64,000 nucleotides of DNA, taken from positions 4,698,001 through 4,762,000 of the forward strand of contig JAULJL010000025.1 in NCBI GenBank assembly GCA_030761205.1, written 5' to 3'. Position 1 is the first letter of the stretch. Each line of letters opens with the position of its first letter. Positions 13,454-24,583 of the stretch are shown in pieces. Source of the DNA: Fremontodendron californicum (Eukaryota; Streptophyta; Magnoliopsida; Malvales; Malvaceae). Both the position numbers and the translations under genes were made by a program. The notes beneath the pieces were generated by a model. That model was not told the DNA's origin, searched no databases, and saw nothing but the letters and a program-made list of their open reading frames with translations.

Positions 13454-13634
13454 GCATGTTGATTCGACTCTTCATTTTTCTTGAAGTATTTGTATCTGAC
13501 ATCCGTGTTCAACGTATATCCGGACATGGATATGGGGATATGACCCTTTAAGCATCCTTACAATACATGATAAAACTTATAAAAAATTGAATATACCCGT
13601 ATCCGACACTCGCACTCGAGTCCGAGTAACATAG
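13454..13634 (-). mobile_element. MITE family 1, copy E
   Basis: Minus-oriented copy: begins catgttgattcgactcttc and ends gagtccgagtaacatag. It starts 29 bases past the stop codon of the first DUF604 gene, so it probably lies in that gene's 3' UTR or polyadenylation region. The flanks (tgtattag / gccataag) match poorly. Confidence 0.87.
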
Positions 13635-13662
13635 GCCATAAGCATTATTTGAAGTTAAACAT

Positions 13663-15658
13663 CTATGCATGCATGTAAATTAGTTCATCTTCGCTGCATT
13701 CCCTTATTGCAATGTCCAAAAGTTCGCCGGACGTAGAAGGTAACACGTCGCAACAATGCCTTCTTGGTGCCTGCATCTTAGTAGAAGAAAAGATAGCATA
13801 AGCCTCTCAATTGTAATCTATGTTACTTGGATTTGGGTGTAAGTGTCAGAGACGGGTATGTGTCCGATACAGGTACGTTCGAGTTATTATAAGTTTTTTC
13901 ATATATTTGGAGAGTTTTTGGGATCATATCCCCGTACCCATGTCTAAATATGTGTCGATATTTCAAAAAAAATGAAAAATCGGAGTAACATAGATTGTAA
14001 TCATAACAGCATTAAAAAGGGCATCAGGAAAGATTAAAGCTGAAGTAGAACCTGTTTATAATTGAGGTCTAGCTTCTTAGTGGAGACTCTGATTTCTTCA
14101 AGTTTCCTTGGTGAACCCATGTAAAGTGTGCAATTTTCATAAGATTTCTTGTAAAAACTCTTAATTCCATGCTTACTAGAAGATACACTGTCCAGAAAGA
14201 AAATTGTGGGTCTCTGGCAAGGATCTGGGTGAAACTCTCTTGTGTTAAAAGTGTACTTTCCTGCTAAAACATTTCCCTTTCTCCACTGCCTGAATGTTTC
14301 TTGCACAGGGAGAACATCTGGTAAATATATGTGTTTGCTATATATTTGAACAGCATAGCCCCAAGAAATCGAAATTGTCCATGAAAACCAACGATCATAG
14401 CATATTGTTTGTTGCAAAATCCTCTCAGAATCGACATTAGCAGCATGAAATAAATGTTCCATAGCCTTAGTAGTAGTCATGTTGGGGAAGATTGGGTCCA
14501 TATGATCTATGTGATGGAGTGAAACCAAGGGTGTCAATGGATGGGCAGCCAACAAACCAAATGTATTTCCCCTGACATCAAACTGGTTGAAATTCAAGGT
14601 AACCAAAAACAAAAACAAAAGAACTTAAGAAACATAACAAATCTGCACAAAGTTTCATTCTAACTGTTACTGCTAATAACATGAAATGGTGAATTTAACC
14701 AATTAACTATGTTAATTGAACTCGGGTATGTTCAATTTTTTTCATGTATTTGAAGGATTTTTGGATGACCATATTCTGTATTCATATCCGGATATAGGTC
14801 GAACACGAGTACTTTAAGAAAATGAAAAGTCGGAACAATAAAGCCAATTGATACCTGATGAAAGCCGGGCTCGGTTGTCAATCCTACACCAAGCTCTGTC
14901 AAGCAAGAGTAGACCCTGGAATCACTTCCATAGAGATGAGGATAGCGTTCAATACAGGAATCAAAAACTTTTGCCAAAACTTTAGCCAGAGGATAACTTA
15001 TAGCAAAACCAGCTCCACCAAACGCCATTCCAAATCCAAAAACCCTGTTCTGTTCATAAACCTCCGAGCCAGCCCCGATGTAATACCAAAGCCGATGATC
15101 ATATTTCGAAAGCGTCTTTGCCAAATTCTCCGGAAAGAAAACGGTGTCATCATCCCCAAAAACGAACCAGCGTACATTAGAATGATTAAAGGCGGCAACG
15201 GTCTCTAAAACTACGCGCGCCACCCGAATCGCTGATCGGAGACCGCCTCTGTAAGTGTAACGAAACCTTGAAGTGTCCTGCGAGATACATATCGGAGGCA
15301 GAGTACTATTATTATTATCATCCCTTGAAGTTGTTACATTTGGAGGCATGGTTTCAAGGAACACACAGCCACGCATTTGACCAGGTTTCCACCATAGCTT
15401 AACGTACTCCTTTCGTTTTGGCCATGAATTCTGGTTTGAAGCTATCCCAAACACTATATGCTCCATTGTAGTTGGTGCATAGGCATCTTGGGAGGAGGAA
15501 TATACATGTAGAGGCGGCGGCGGCGGCTTTGTGTTGTGGACTAACAATACTGATGCGAGAAGATAGGTGACACAAACAAAAGATGAGACCAAAATGAAGT
15601 TCAGCAGATGGGAAGAAGATTGGGTTTTGGAGAGCAACTTCAAAAGCTGCATTTTCAA
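13663..15658 (-). CDS. DUF604 family glycosyltransferase (Fringe-like), copy 1
   Basis: Three exons on the minus strand: 15658-14855 (268 codons), 14582-14052 (177) and 13776-13663 (37 plus stop), 482 residues. Residues about 17-40 form one hydrophobic segment, an N-terminal signal anchor typical of type II Golgi enzymes. A short proline run follows. The Fringe-like core holds RGGLRSAIRVARVV and the acidic metal-binding motif FVFGDDDT, then GFHQ at the end of exon 1 and FGLLAAHPLTPLVSLHH early in exon 2. The last exon carries the family signature APRRHCCDVLP. The ORF of exon 2 could run on past 14052 to a stop at 14034, but splicing at GTTCTA there restores the conserved CC-containing tail. 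Both introns contain a MITE (copies G and F). The substrate is unknown; the family is predicted to transfer sugars in the Golgi. Confidence 0.92.
13818..13993 (+). mobile_element. MITE family 1, copy F, in DUF604 copy 1 intron 2
   Basis: Starts ctatgttacttggatttg and ends cggagtaacatag. The duplication attgtaat is perfect on both sides (13810-13817, 13994-14001). It fills most of the second intron. Confidence 0.92.
14707..14843 (+). mobile_element. MITE family 1, copy G, in DUF604 copy 1 intron 1
   Basis: A shortened, more diverged copy: ctatgtt at the left, cggaacaataaag at the right, with the central catgtatttg block kept. Flanks ccaattaa (14699-14706) and ccaattga (14844-14851) form an 8-bp duplication with one mismatch. 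Its right end is 11 bases from the donor of exon 1. Confidence 0.85.
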
Positions 15659-15756
15659 TATTGATGGCAGATAGACACAGTTATCTTGTCATTAAGCCAG
15701 ATATATATTAATCGTATATATGGAACATAGATTTGACGCTTCAAGTTTAGCTATTT

Positions 15757-16060
15757 GGGTAGGAAACACGGACACGTAAAAAAATATTTTTTATATAATA
15801 ATCTATAATAAAAATTTAAAATTGATAAATATCTTTTTAATTTTTTAAAATTATTTTAAAAATTTAAAAAACTTAAATCTTAAAACTTTCATTGAAGTCA
15901 AATTATTCATTGTTGATTTCATATTAAAAAAATATATATATATATCATGAACGTATCCGATCATGTTTTAATCATATTTTGATTTTTAATTTTTTAACAT
16001 ATTCAACATATATTTTACCATATTAAAACTATATTAGTATCGAACATGTGTCCGACATTT
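15757..16060 (+). repeat. Dispersed repeat with GTAGGAAACACGGACACG end
   Basis: Left end gtaggaaacacggacacg, interior AT-rich, right part cgaacatgtgtccgac. A related element in inverted orientation lies at 55100-55310 (ends in gtgtccgtgcttcctag). Probably a decayed MITE; boundaries and target duplication are not resolved. Confidence 0.4.
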
Positions 16061-16680
16061 GAACATTTTTATAAAAAAAAAAAAAAAAAAAAAGTTAGGT
16101 CGGCCAAAACAAAGAAGTAGAATCCTTTTTGCAAATGAGAATTGCCCAGTTGGTGGACTCACCAGATACGAATTCGTTCCCAAAGACTTGATCAGGTTGA
16201 CAATTGACTAATGTGGCGGAGATGGAGAGTAGTTTATCTTAATGATCAAGGATTGATTGATTGGGACTTGGGGGGACACTTTCCATGGGTTACGTAAGAT
16301 ACTGGTATTAAACAAACAAATACTTTATTATTATTTTTTTAATGTTAAAATAACAAAATAAAATGACAACTACTAGTTTAGCTGAAATTTCAATGCCGTT
16401 TTCGTAGAAATTACTGATTGTTGAACTTCAAGAAACTAAGCATGAAGTAGGAGAGGTTAAGGACTGGATCCAAAAAAATCTCGTGATTTTTTTTTAATTC
16501 AATAAAAATAATATATTTTTTAAAATTTATAATTAAATAATTAATATTTATAGATACCAATTAAAAAGATTCATTCATATTAGCCACCAATTATCAATTA
16601 ACTAGGCTGACATCTCCAATTTACCTTTACTTCCAAACAAAAAATAATAAAGATATATTTAAGCATACTAATAAGTTGAA

Positions 16681-16846
16681 AGATTATTATCTTATACACT
16701 GATAATAAAATTTTTTAATTTTACAAACAAAATTATGAAATTATCATATATCCTTAGATTATATTTAAAATAATAATAAATAAATAAAATATGTAACAAT
16801 TTTTTAATTCTGAAATTAAAAAACTTCACGTATAAGATAATAATCT
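16681..16846. mobile_element. MITE family 4 (ATTATC...TACACT), copy 1
   Basis: Begins agattattatcttatacact and ends cgtataagataataatct, inverted termini of roughly 18 bp around an AT-rich core containing tatccttag. The same family appears near 22653, 46963 and 48279. Confidence 0.65.
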
Positions 16847-16955
16847 TAAATTGAAGACTAAATTGTAATAATTGCGGATAAAGTACTCGTTCATGTTGTT
16901 TTCTTTCTCTTTTAGCCTTTTTCTTTTTCAGTTTCAAATTCTCGTCCGTTACTAC

Positions 16956-17245
16956 GGTGTAAACGAGAACCGTTCAAATCCAGTTAAATTTTTTTTCAAA
17001 TTCAACTCAATCATTATCAAACCATTTGAACTCTAATTCGAACACAAATAGTCGAGTTGAAACTAAACATGAAAATCAAACTAATTTTTTATTAAATAAA
17101 CTAACCTAATCGAGCAAGTTTAAGCACTTCGATTTTTTATATCAAATCAAGCTCAAATTCTAAAAATAAAATTTGATCAAGCTCAAAATTCGTTTCGAGC
17201 TGCAAGTTTCAATTCGATCTTGAGCAGCTCGATTACAACCCTGTA
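16956..17245. repeat. Decayed MITE with TCGAGCT-type ends
   Basis: Starts near cggtgtaaacgagaaccg and ends gagcagctcgattacaaccc. The ends are loosely inverted and the interior repeats aactcgaac-like motifs. I found no clean target duplication. The flanks to 17900 are AT-rich and contain no gene. Confidence 0.4.
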
Positions 17246-17904
17246 ACGATACTCAAGAGTCGAAGAAAAGTTTAAAAAAAAAAAAAAAAAAAAAAAGAAA
17301 GAGGCTGATCGTCATTGTGGGAATCACAAAAATTCAATTCAAAATTTTCGCACAATCAGATATCAGCCACATGGCATGGCATTAAGAATAAAATCAACAT
17401 TATTCACTTCACAAAAACTTCATTTATATTTCACAACATGAAAACATATACAGGATACAGCTACATGGTAATCAAAATCGAATTTTTTTTCCATGATGTG
17501 TTAAAATTATTATTGTTGTTAATATTACCTCCTTCAATCAAATTTTGATGTTATCTTTCTTGACATACCTCCTTCAATCAAATTCCAAGGGTAATCAATC
17601 AATTAATAAATTAGGCCAATCAATTAAACAAAACAAACAGCCAAATCCTCAGTCACCTTTTACCAAATCTTAAAAGGAAAGATTGTCGGAGCAGCTTCCA
17701 TTTGATCAAAGGCCATTCCAATGTTCGAATATTTAACGCAGTGGTCACTCAAAATGCTAAATCCAAAAATCCAAGTCATGAGTACCTTACCTGAAGATAA
17801 GGCATGGCAATTATTAGAAAAAAATCCAACTCAGTTATTAAGGAAATACCTGTTCTAACAAGGCTTACAAATCTCAACCATACAGAAAACTTATAATTTA
17901 CTTA

Positions 17905-18483
17905 GGCTCCCTTTGGATACAAAGGGAGCCACGTTTTGGCAACCGCACCGAACAAGCTATTTGATAACCGTGCTGCTCTCTTTTTTTCCATTAAAGCATT
18001 CATGCTGCTCCAATGGAATAAAAGATCCTCCCATCATTATAACCTTTGAGTTTTTTTTTTTTTAATATAATAAATATATAACAAATTTTATTATTATATA
18101 ATAATTTTATAAATATATAAATTTTATAAAATTAATAGGAATTAAATGAAAATAATAATTAAATGAATAATAAAGAATAAATACAAAAATATTATTTGAT
18201 ATAAATATAAATTTAATTATTTATTAATTTTATAAATATCAAATAAACTAAAAATTTTATTATACATATACACATTTTTATCTAATGTCTTTAATAGTCA
18301 TTTTCTCTTCTCACTACAATTAATCTTATCGCCACCGCTGCTTTTGAATCCAAACACATATTCCACCATTAATTTTAATCTCACCGCACAGTACTCAATC
18401 TCACCTGTACAATAATTAATTTTACCTCGATCGCTGTTTTTAATTTCACCAGAGCCAATCTCACCGCCTATCCAAATCGAACC
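17905..18483 (-). mobile_element. Tourist-like MITE (PIF/Harbinger type), copy 1
   Basis: Termini GGCTCCCTTTGGATAC and, inverted, GGTTCGATTTGGATAG. It is flanked by TTA on both sides (17902-17904, 18484-18486), the 3-bp duplication typical of PIF/Harbinger elements. The right part reads gcggtgagatt-type motifs in inverse. The core is AT-rich without coding capacity. Confidence 0.72.
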
Positions 18484-18489
18484 TTAGAA

Positions 18490-18657
18490 CTATGTTACTC
18501 GGATTCGGGTGTGAGTGTCAGGCGTGGATATGTTTGATTTATTCTAAGTTTTTTCATGTATTTAGAGGGTCTTTGGGAGATCATATCTCTATACCCATGT
18601 CCGAATATGCATAGGACACGGGTACTTAAAAAAAAATAAAGAATTGGAGCAACAAAG
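18490..18657 (+). mobile_element. MITE family 1, copy H
   Basis: Starts ctatgttactcggattcg and ends ggagcaacaaag. The duplication cttagaa is perfect over 7 bp (18483-18489, 18658-18664). It sits directly against the right end of the Tourist-like MITE. Confidence 0.9.
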
Positions 18658-18782
18658 CTTAGAATCTACAAGATTTCACCTGTTGAAACATCGGGCCTTC
18701 AAGTAAATACAGTAACAGAAATGGCATGTGATGATTGTTACAATCGAAAAGAGCATTTTCCACATGTACCAACAACAACCAC

Positions 18783-18949
18783 CTATGTTATTCGGATACA
18801 GGTGTGAATGTCGGACACAGGTATGTTCAATTTTTTCTAAGATTTTTATGTATTTGATGGGTCCTTGGAGGATCATATCCTTATACCCATGTCCGGATAT
18901 GCGTCGGACACGAGTACTTCAAGAAAAATGAAAAGTCGGAGCAACATAG
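18783..18949 (+). mobile_element. MITE family 1, copy I
   Basis: Starts ctatgttattcggataca and ends gtcggagcaacatag. Flanks acaaccac (18775-18782) and acaacaac (18950-18957) match in 7 of 8 positions. It lies about 210 bases past the stop of the second DUF604 gene. Confidence 0.9.
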
Positions 18950-19159
18950 ACAACAACTAAGCCTTTTGCCGCTGGGGAACATTGCACAAAATTGAATATG
19001 CAGATCATTAAATCCATTCATTTCAACAAACACACATCTAAAGCAACAAGAAAATACCTCATAGTTTAGAGCATGAAGTGAGAAAAAGTTGATTGAAGTT
19101 CCGTATGCTTTGTCTCTGCTTCAGTTTTTCACACAACAGCAGTCATCCTGGCAGAAGTG

Positions 19160-21842
19160 CTAGATATTCATGGAAATCAATTCATCAACTCCACATTTTC
19201 TAATGTTGATAAACATTGATTCATTATATGAAGGCAAAATCTCACAGCACTGCCGACGAGGAGCCATCATCTGGAACAGAGGAGGCTAAATTTGTAAAAT
19301 GGCAATAATTTCAGAGACACGAATATGGAAGTACAGGGATATTGACAATACAAAAATATGGCTAAAAGTTAAAATTTCCAAAGGTCAAACATCAGTTAAT
19401 TCATACCTGCTCAATATCAAGTTCTAGCTTCTGTGATACGAGTCTGACCTCTTTGAGGTTCTTTATTGCATCAGTTCTGAGGCAATTTCCATCAGAATGC
19501 CTGGTATAATTGCTCCAGACAACATTTTTGTCTGATACAACACTTTCTAGGAAAAATACTAGGGGTCTTTTACAAGAATCTCTAGGAAATTCTCTTGTGT
19601 TGAACATAAAGTGAGCCTCAACATTCGCACCTCTCTTCCATGGAGAAAACGTTTTCTGTAGTGAAAGGAGATCTGGAAGGAGTTGATTGCCCTCATAAAC
19701 CTGAATAGCATAACCCCATGCGACTGAAACAGTCAATGAATTGAAACGATCATAGCAGACAGTTTGCTGCAAAATCCTGGAAGAATCAACATTCACAGCT
19801 TTAAAGAAGTGTGCCAGAGCATGAGTCTTGTTCATATTTGGGAAGAGTGGCTCCATAGCATCCAAGTGATGAAGGGACACCAGAGGAGATAATGGATGTG
19901 CAGTAAGCATTCCAAAAAAATTACCCCGCATGTCAACCTGAATAAAATAAATAAATAAACTGAAAATTTTCTTTTAAGCTCAATCACTAATCTTCAAAAC
20001 ATCTAAGCTGAAATCAATCAAGTAGCAGCCTCTTACTAAATCCATTGACAGGACCCAAGCAGCATAAAACCAGTAAAAACTCAAAACCAACATAACCACT
20101 CGGCTTTTTTGCCTCTTGAAAATATCCAAATCAGATTTTCTTCACTATCTTTGGCATGTCTAAGATATAAATATTTCAACTGGCCTACAATGATGTATCA
20201 TGTTTGAAAAGAAATGGCATTCCACAGCAGCTCAAGCAACAAGAAATGCTTCTGAATAGAACTCACCGACAGCACGAATCAAATTAATAAGGCTAGCGGG
20301 GATTTTGAGAATTAAAATCAAAGAGATTGTGGCTTTGAGGCGTGATTCAATCACTATCATTAAGGTGATACTTGCTTTGTCTCTTAAAAAAAAAAATGTT
20401 GTCAAATTCATTGAAAAGTCACCTATAGATACAAGAAAACCATTAAAACCCACCATCAATGTTACTGACTATTTCCTTGGAGAACTTCTCCTAACAATGG
20501 TGTATTTAACAAAACGAGATTATTTTTGTTGTGTGAACTATGATAAAAAAATTTTTACTAAAAAAAAGTTTAAAAAAGGTAGAAAACACTTAGGTTATGT
20601 TTGGTAATTTGAATTTAAGAAAAGGATTTGGATTTCAAATTTAGTATAAATTGCATGATAAAGTACATGTAAATATGTCTCTCATGATTATTTTCAAATT
20701 CATGGATTTTTTGGATGCCTATAGTGGTGAATTTGAAATTCATCTTCTCATACTCTTTCAAACATATATGAATATTGCATGTTAAGTAATTTGTGCATAA
20801 TGCGCGCATTTCATTTTCACAATTTATATAGCAAACAAATCCACATTCACTCTTTCAAATTCATCTTTTCAAACATAGCATAATTCATTTTCAAGCAAAC
20901 AATCCTATATAATGCGTCTGTTCATGTAAATATTTGATCTTTGATCACATACATCTAAAACTGCAATCAATATAACCCAAGACAATAACAGAAATGCAAA
21001 GATCAACATCTTAAAAATGCTATAATCACCTGATGGAATCCAGGTTCATGAGTCAAACCTACCCCAAGCTCAGCCAAACAAGACCAAATCCTAGCATCGC
21101 TTCCATACAAGTGAGCGTACCTCATCAAGCAAGAGTCCAAAACCCTGCCTAAAACCTTTCCCAAAGAATAACTGATAGCGAACCCTCCCCCGCCAAACGC
21201 CATGTCGAAAGAGTGCTTCAAATTTTGCTCGTAACTCTCCGATTTGCCCCCAACGTAGTACCACTTCTCGTGGTCGTATTTTGAAAGCACTTTTACCAAA
21301 TTGTCAACGATAAAAACAGTGTCGTCATCCCCGAACACGAACCACCTGATTCCCGTTTCGTTGCGGTCAACCGCTTCTTTGACTACACGCGCCACGCGTA
21401 TAGCTGAACGGAGACCGCCCTTGAAGGTGTAAGGGAATGATTTAGTGTCGCCGGACACGATGACGGGAGGGAGAGTGGGGTCGGCCGAAGAGGAGACGGG
21501 TTGGTCGAGGAAGGCGATGACGCAGGTGTCGCGTGGAGTGTACCAGAGGCGAATATAGGAGCTTCGCCGGGGGAAAGAGTTCGAGGAGGAAGCAATGGAG
21601 AAGAGGAGGTGATGACGGCGCGTGGGGGAAGGGGATGGGTCGTTTATGGCGAGTGGGAGAGGCGCTTGGGGATGACGGAAGACGAGAAAAATGGAAACAA
21701 AAAGGGAAAATACCAAAAGAAGATCCTTGATCCGCGAGGGAGTTAAATTGAGAATTTTGAGCATTTTCTTGAAGTAAAAAAGGAAAGGATTGGAAGAAGA
21801 TGGAGAATTGATTACGGGTTTCCTTCTACGCTTGAAGTACAT
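19160..21842 (-). CDS. DUF604 family glycosyltransferase (Fringe-like), copy 2
   Basis: Three minus-strand exons: 21842-21030 (271 codons), 19937-19407 (177), 19270-19160 (36 plus stop), 484 residues. The start MYFKRRRK is followed by a hydrophobic segment at about residues 38-58, a type II Golgi signal anchor. The core shows RGGLRSAIRVARVV-type sequence (KGGLRSAIRVARVV), FVFGDDDT as the likely metal/nucleotide-sugar site, then MAFGGGGFAISY and EPGFHQ at the exon 1 end. Exon 2 is exactly as long as in copy 1 (531 bases) and both introns are in the same places and phase. The last exon supplies MAPRRQCCEILP, the family's C-terminal cysteine pair. This is a tandem paralogue of the gene at 13663-15658. 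An alternative internal start (MLKILN, residue 27) would also keep the anchor. Confidence 0.93.
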
Positions 21843-22865
21843 TTCTGGAAAGTAAAGTGATTAGATTTAGCGGATAATAAAACTAGAAAAGATGAAAATC
21901 GGGAAGAGCTAGTCGCTTTGAATTTGAAAGAGTTTTTTTTATTCAAAATTACAGTTATTAATGTTGCATTAATACGTTATAAAGGAGTCGTTTAGCATTG
22001 AGAATTTGAGATTTACCGTCGTGTTTCATCGCAATCTTAATATTAAATATATAAAAAATGATCTTTTTAAAAGAAATTGTGTTTTTAAATTCATATTTTT
22101 AAATTTTTTTTTTTTAGTATTTTTGTAATTTAGAATCATACTTTTGAAGTCAAATAATCCTATTATTCTCGTTATTCTAATTTCTTTTTTATTATTTTAA
22201 AGTATTTTTTGGATATTTTAAGTTATGATAACACCTTTTTATTGCAATATTAAATATTTAAAATTTTTAAATTATATTTTTTTCATCACACTTTTAAAAT
22301 ACTATCTTTTAAACTTGAACCTTTTTAAACTCAATTTATTTTTCAATAACAATTAAAATAACCCTAAATTATTTATTTTTGTTAAATATATAACAAAAAC
22401 AAATAATATGATATATAAATAATAATAAAAGCACTAAAACTTTTTAATGTTATCACTTATCTAATAATTGTTATCAAATAAGTTGTTGTATCTTTTTGTT
22501 TCTAAATTACATATTCTTTTATGAGTTTACAAGATTTATTAAATATTTTGATAACATCACATTTTAGGTTTAATAATTTACTACTTTTTGTATTAAATTA
22601 TTTGATTTTGTTATGTTTATCAAATTTATTAGAATAGATGATAAAAAAAAAAAGATTATTATCCTGCACACTTAAAATGAAATTTTTAAAAAAAATTATC
22701 ACATATTTTTAAGATATATTTAAAAAATAAAAAAATTAAAATAATAATTTTTTAATCTCATAAAATTAAAAAATTTCATTGTGAATGTACAAAATAATTA
22801 TCCAAATAAATTTATTTTTACTAAATTAATTTTACATGTTATAATGATAACTTTTTATCTTTTCC

Positions 22866-22900
<35 letters not shown>

Positions 22901-23626
22901 TTGTCATCGGTTAACGCCTATTGGGCAGTTGGGTTGTTGACAATGTTTTGAGATTTTGGGCTTTAGTTCAATTGGAGTTTGGCATCAAAACGACCGTTAA
23001 GATTTAGTTAATTATTTTTTTAATATATTAATTATTTATATTATATTTAAAAAATTTGATTGAGTTGATGTTACGAGTCAAGCAACATTAATTTAGTCAA
23101 TAAAATTACCAAAAGACAAAAAATAAAATATTAACAAAAATATAAATTAAGAATATTTATATCTTTTACTTGTAAAATAATTTCTTATTTATTTACATGT
23201 CTTAAGAAAAAAATTACACCCTATAAAATAACTTTTTAAAAAAAAACTACCAACATGAAGTAACTTCTTTTAAAAAAAATACCCATCATATAATATTTTT
23301 TTTCTTCATTTTAAAACATAATTTTTATTTTTTTCACCCGTGCAATAATTTAGTTATCATTTATATGTGTAGAGTCCACTCATTAATTATAAAAATCTTA
23401 TTTATAAATGATAGTTAAAGATTTATTGAAAAAAAATAATAATAATAATAAAAAATCAAACTCCGAAAATATGCAACTTCTAAATTTTTAAACTCCAAAA
23501 TTTAAAAATTACCACATTCTTCTTTAAGATATATTAAAAATAAAGTAATTAATATATTAAAAAAACACATGACAATTTACTAACACCGTTTGTGAAATTA
23601 AACTTCAACAAACGTGCGTAGACTAT
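21843..23626. other. Intergenic, very AT-rich, no gene seen
   Basis: Contains the presumed promoter of DUF604 copy 2 next to 21842, the MITE at 22653-22803 and a (TTTA)n microsatellite at about 22866-22902. No frame suggests a gene. Confidence 0.7.
22653..22803. mobile_element. MITE family 4, copy 2
   Basis: Begins agattattatcctgcacact and ends gtgaatgtacaaaataattatc; core with ttatcacatatttttaag. Same layout as the copy at 16681. Confidence 0.6.
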
Positions 23627-24150
23627 GGGTCCATTTGGATAGACGGTGAGATTAAAAACAGCGGTGGAGATAAAATTAATTATTGTAGTGGTGAGATTGA
23701 GTATTGTAACGGTGAAATTAAAATCAGTAGTAGATATGTGTTTGGATACAAAAACAGCGGTAACAGTGAGAAGAAAAAATGACCATTAAGGGTATTAGAT
23801 TAAAACATGTATATATAATAAATTTTTTAGTTGATTTGATATTTATAAAATTAATAAATAATTAAAATTATATTTATGCCAAATAATAATTTTATTAATA
23901 AAAATATAGCAAATAATATTTTTATATTTATTTTTTATTATTCATGTAATAATTTATTTTTAATTAATTTTATAATAATAAAATTTATATATTTATTAAA
24001 TTATTATATAATAATAAAATTTATTATATAAAAAATAAAAAATTTAACCATAAAGGTTATAAAGTTTTCGATGGAAAAAAATTAATCTTTAGTGCGATTG
24101 GAAAAAAAAAAATTCCAAACTGCACCGAACAGTGATATTACAAACGGGCC
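23627..24150 (+). mobile_element. Tourist-like MITE, copy 2
   Basis: Starts gggtccatttggatagacgg and ends gatattacaaacgggcc, with tat on both sides (23624-23626, 24151-24153). Inside the left end are repeated ggtgagatt and gcggt motifs shared with 17905-18483 and 54299. AT-rich core. Confidence 0.7.
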
Positions 24151-24583
24151 TATATAGGTAAAGTATCATTATTATTATTATAAGCTGAGGTAAGAAAACA
24201 GCTTTAAAATAGTTTTAAATTTTTATGCTGGAGTTTAAAGTTGTCGTACGCTTAATAATTAATATACAAAATTTTAATGCATAATTAATAAGTTTTATAA
24301 ATTCTCAAAGGAAAAAAAAAACGAAATTTATGAGTATAAAGTATAAACAAGGATACTAAATGATAAAATTACTTTTAACACATAATTTATTCAATTACAA
24401 ATAATTTCTCGCAAAAATAACAAGTATAATATAGTAATTGTTTTGTCAAAAGTTGGGCCAAACTTTAAATGTGAAAGAAAATGGTTATTAGTTCCATCAA
24501 GATTCAATTAGAAGCTTAGGGAGGGGGAGGCCTTTTCACCAAAATCTACAAAGATTGCAGCAATAAAAAATGCTAGTAGTGGG

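Noticed and set aside
14858..15208. Plus-strand open frame of 116 codons
   Set aside because: It is the antisense of exon 1 of the DUF604 gene, whose conserved motifs lie on the minus strand.
21383..21746. Open frames on both strands within DUF604 copy 2
   Set aside because: They are shadows of the GC-rich first exon and lack family motifs.
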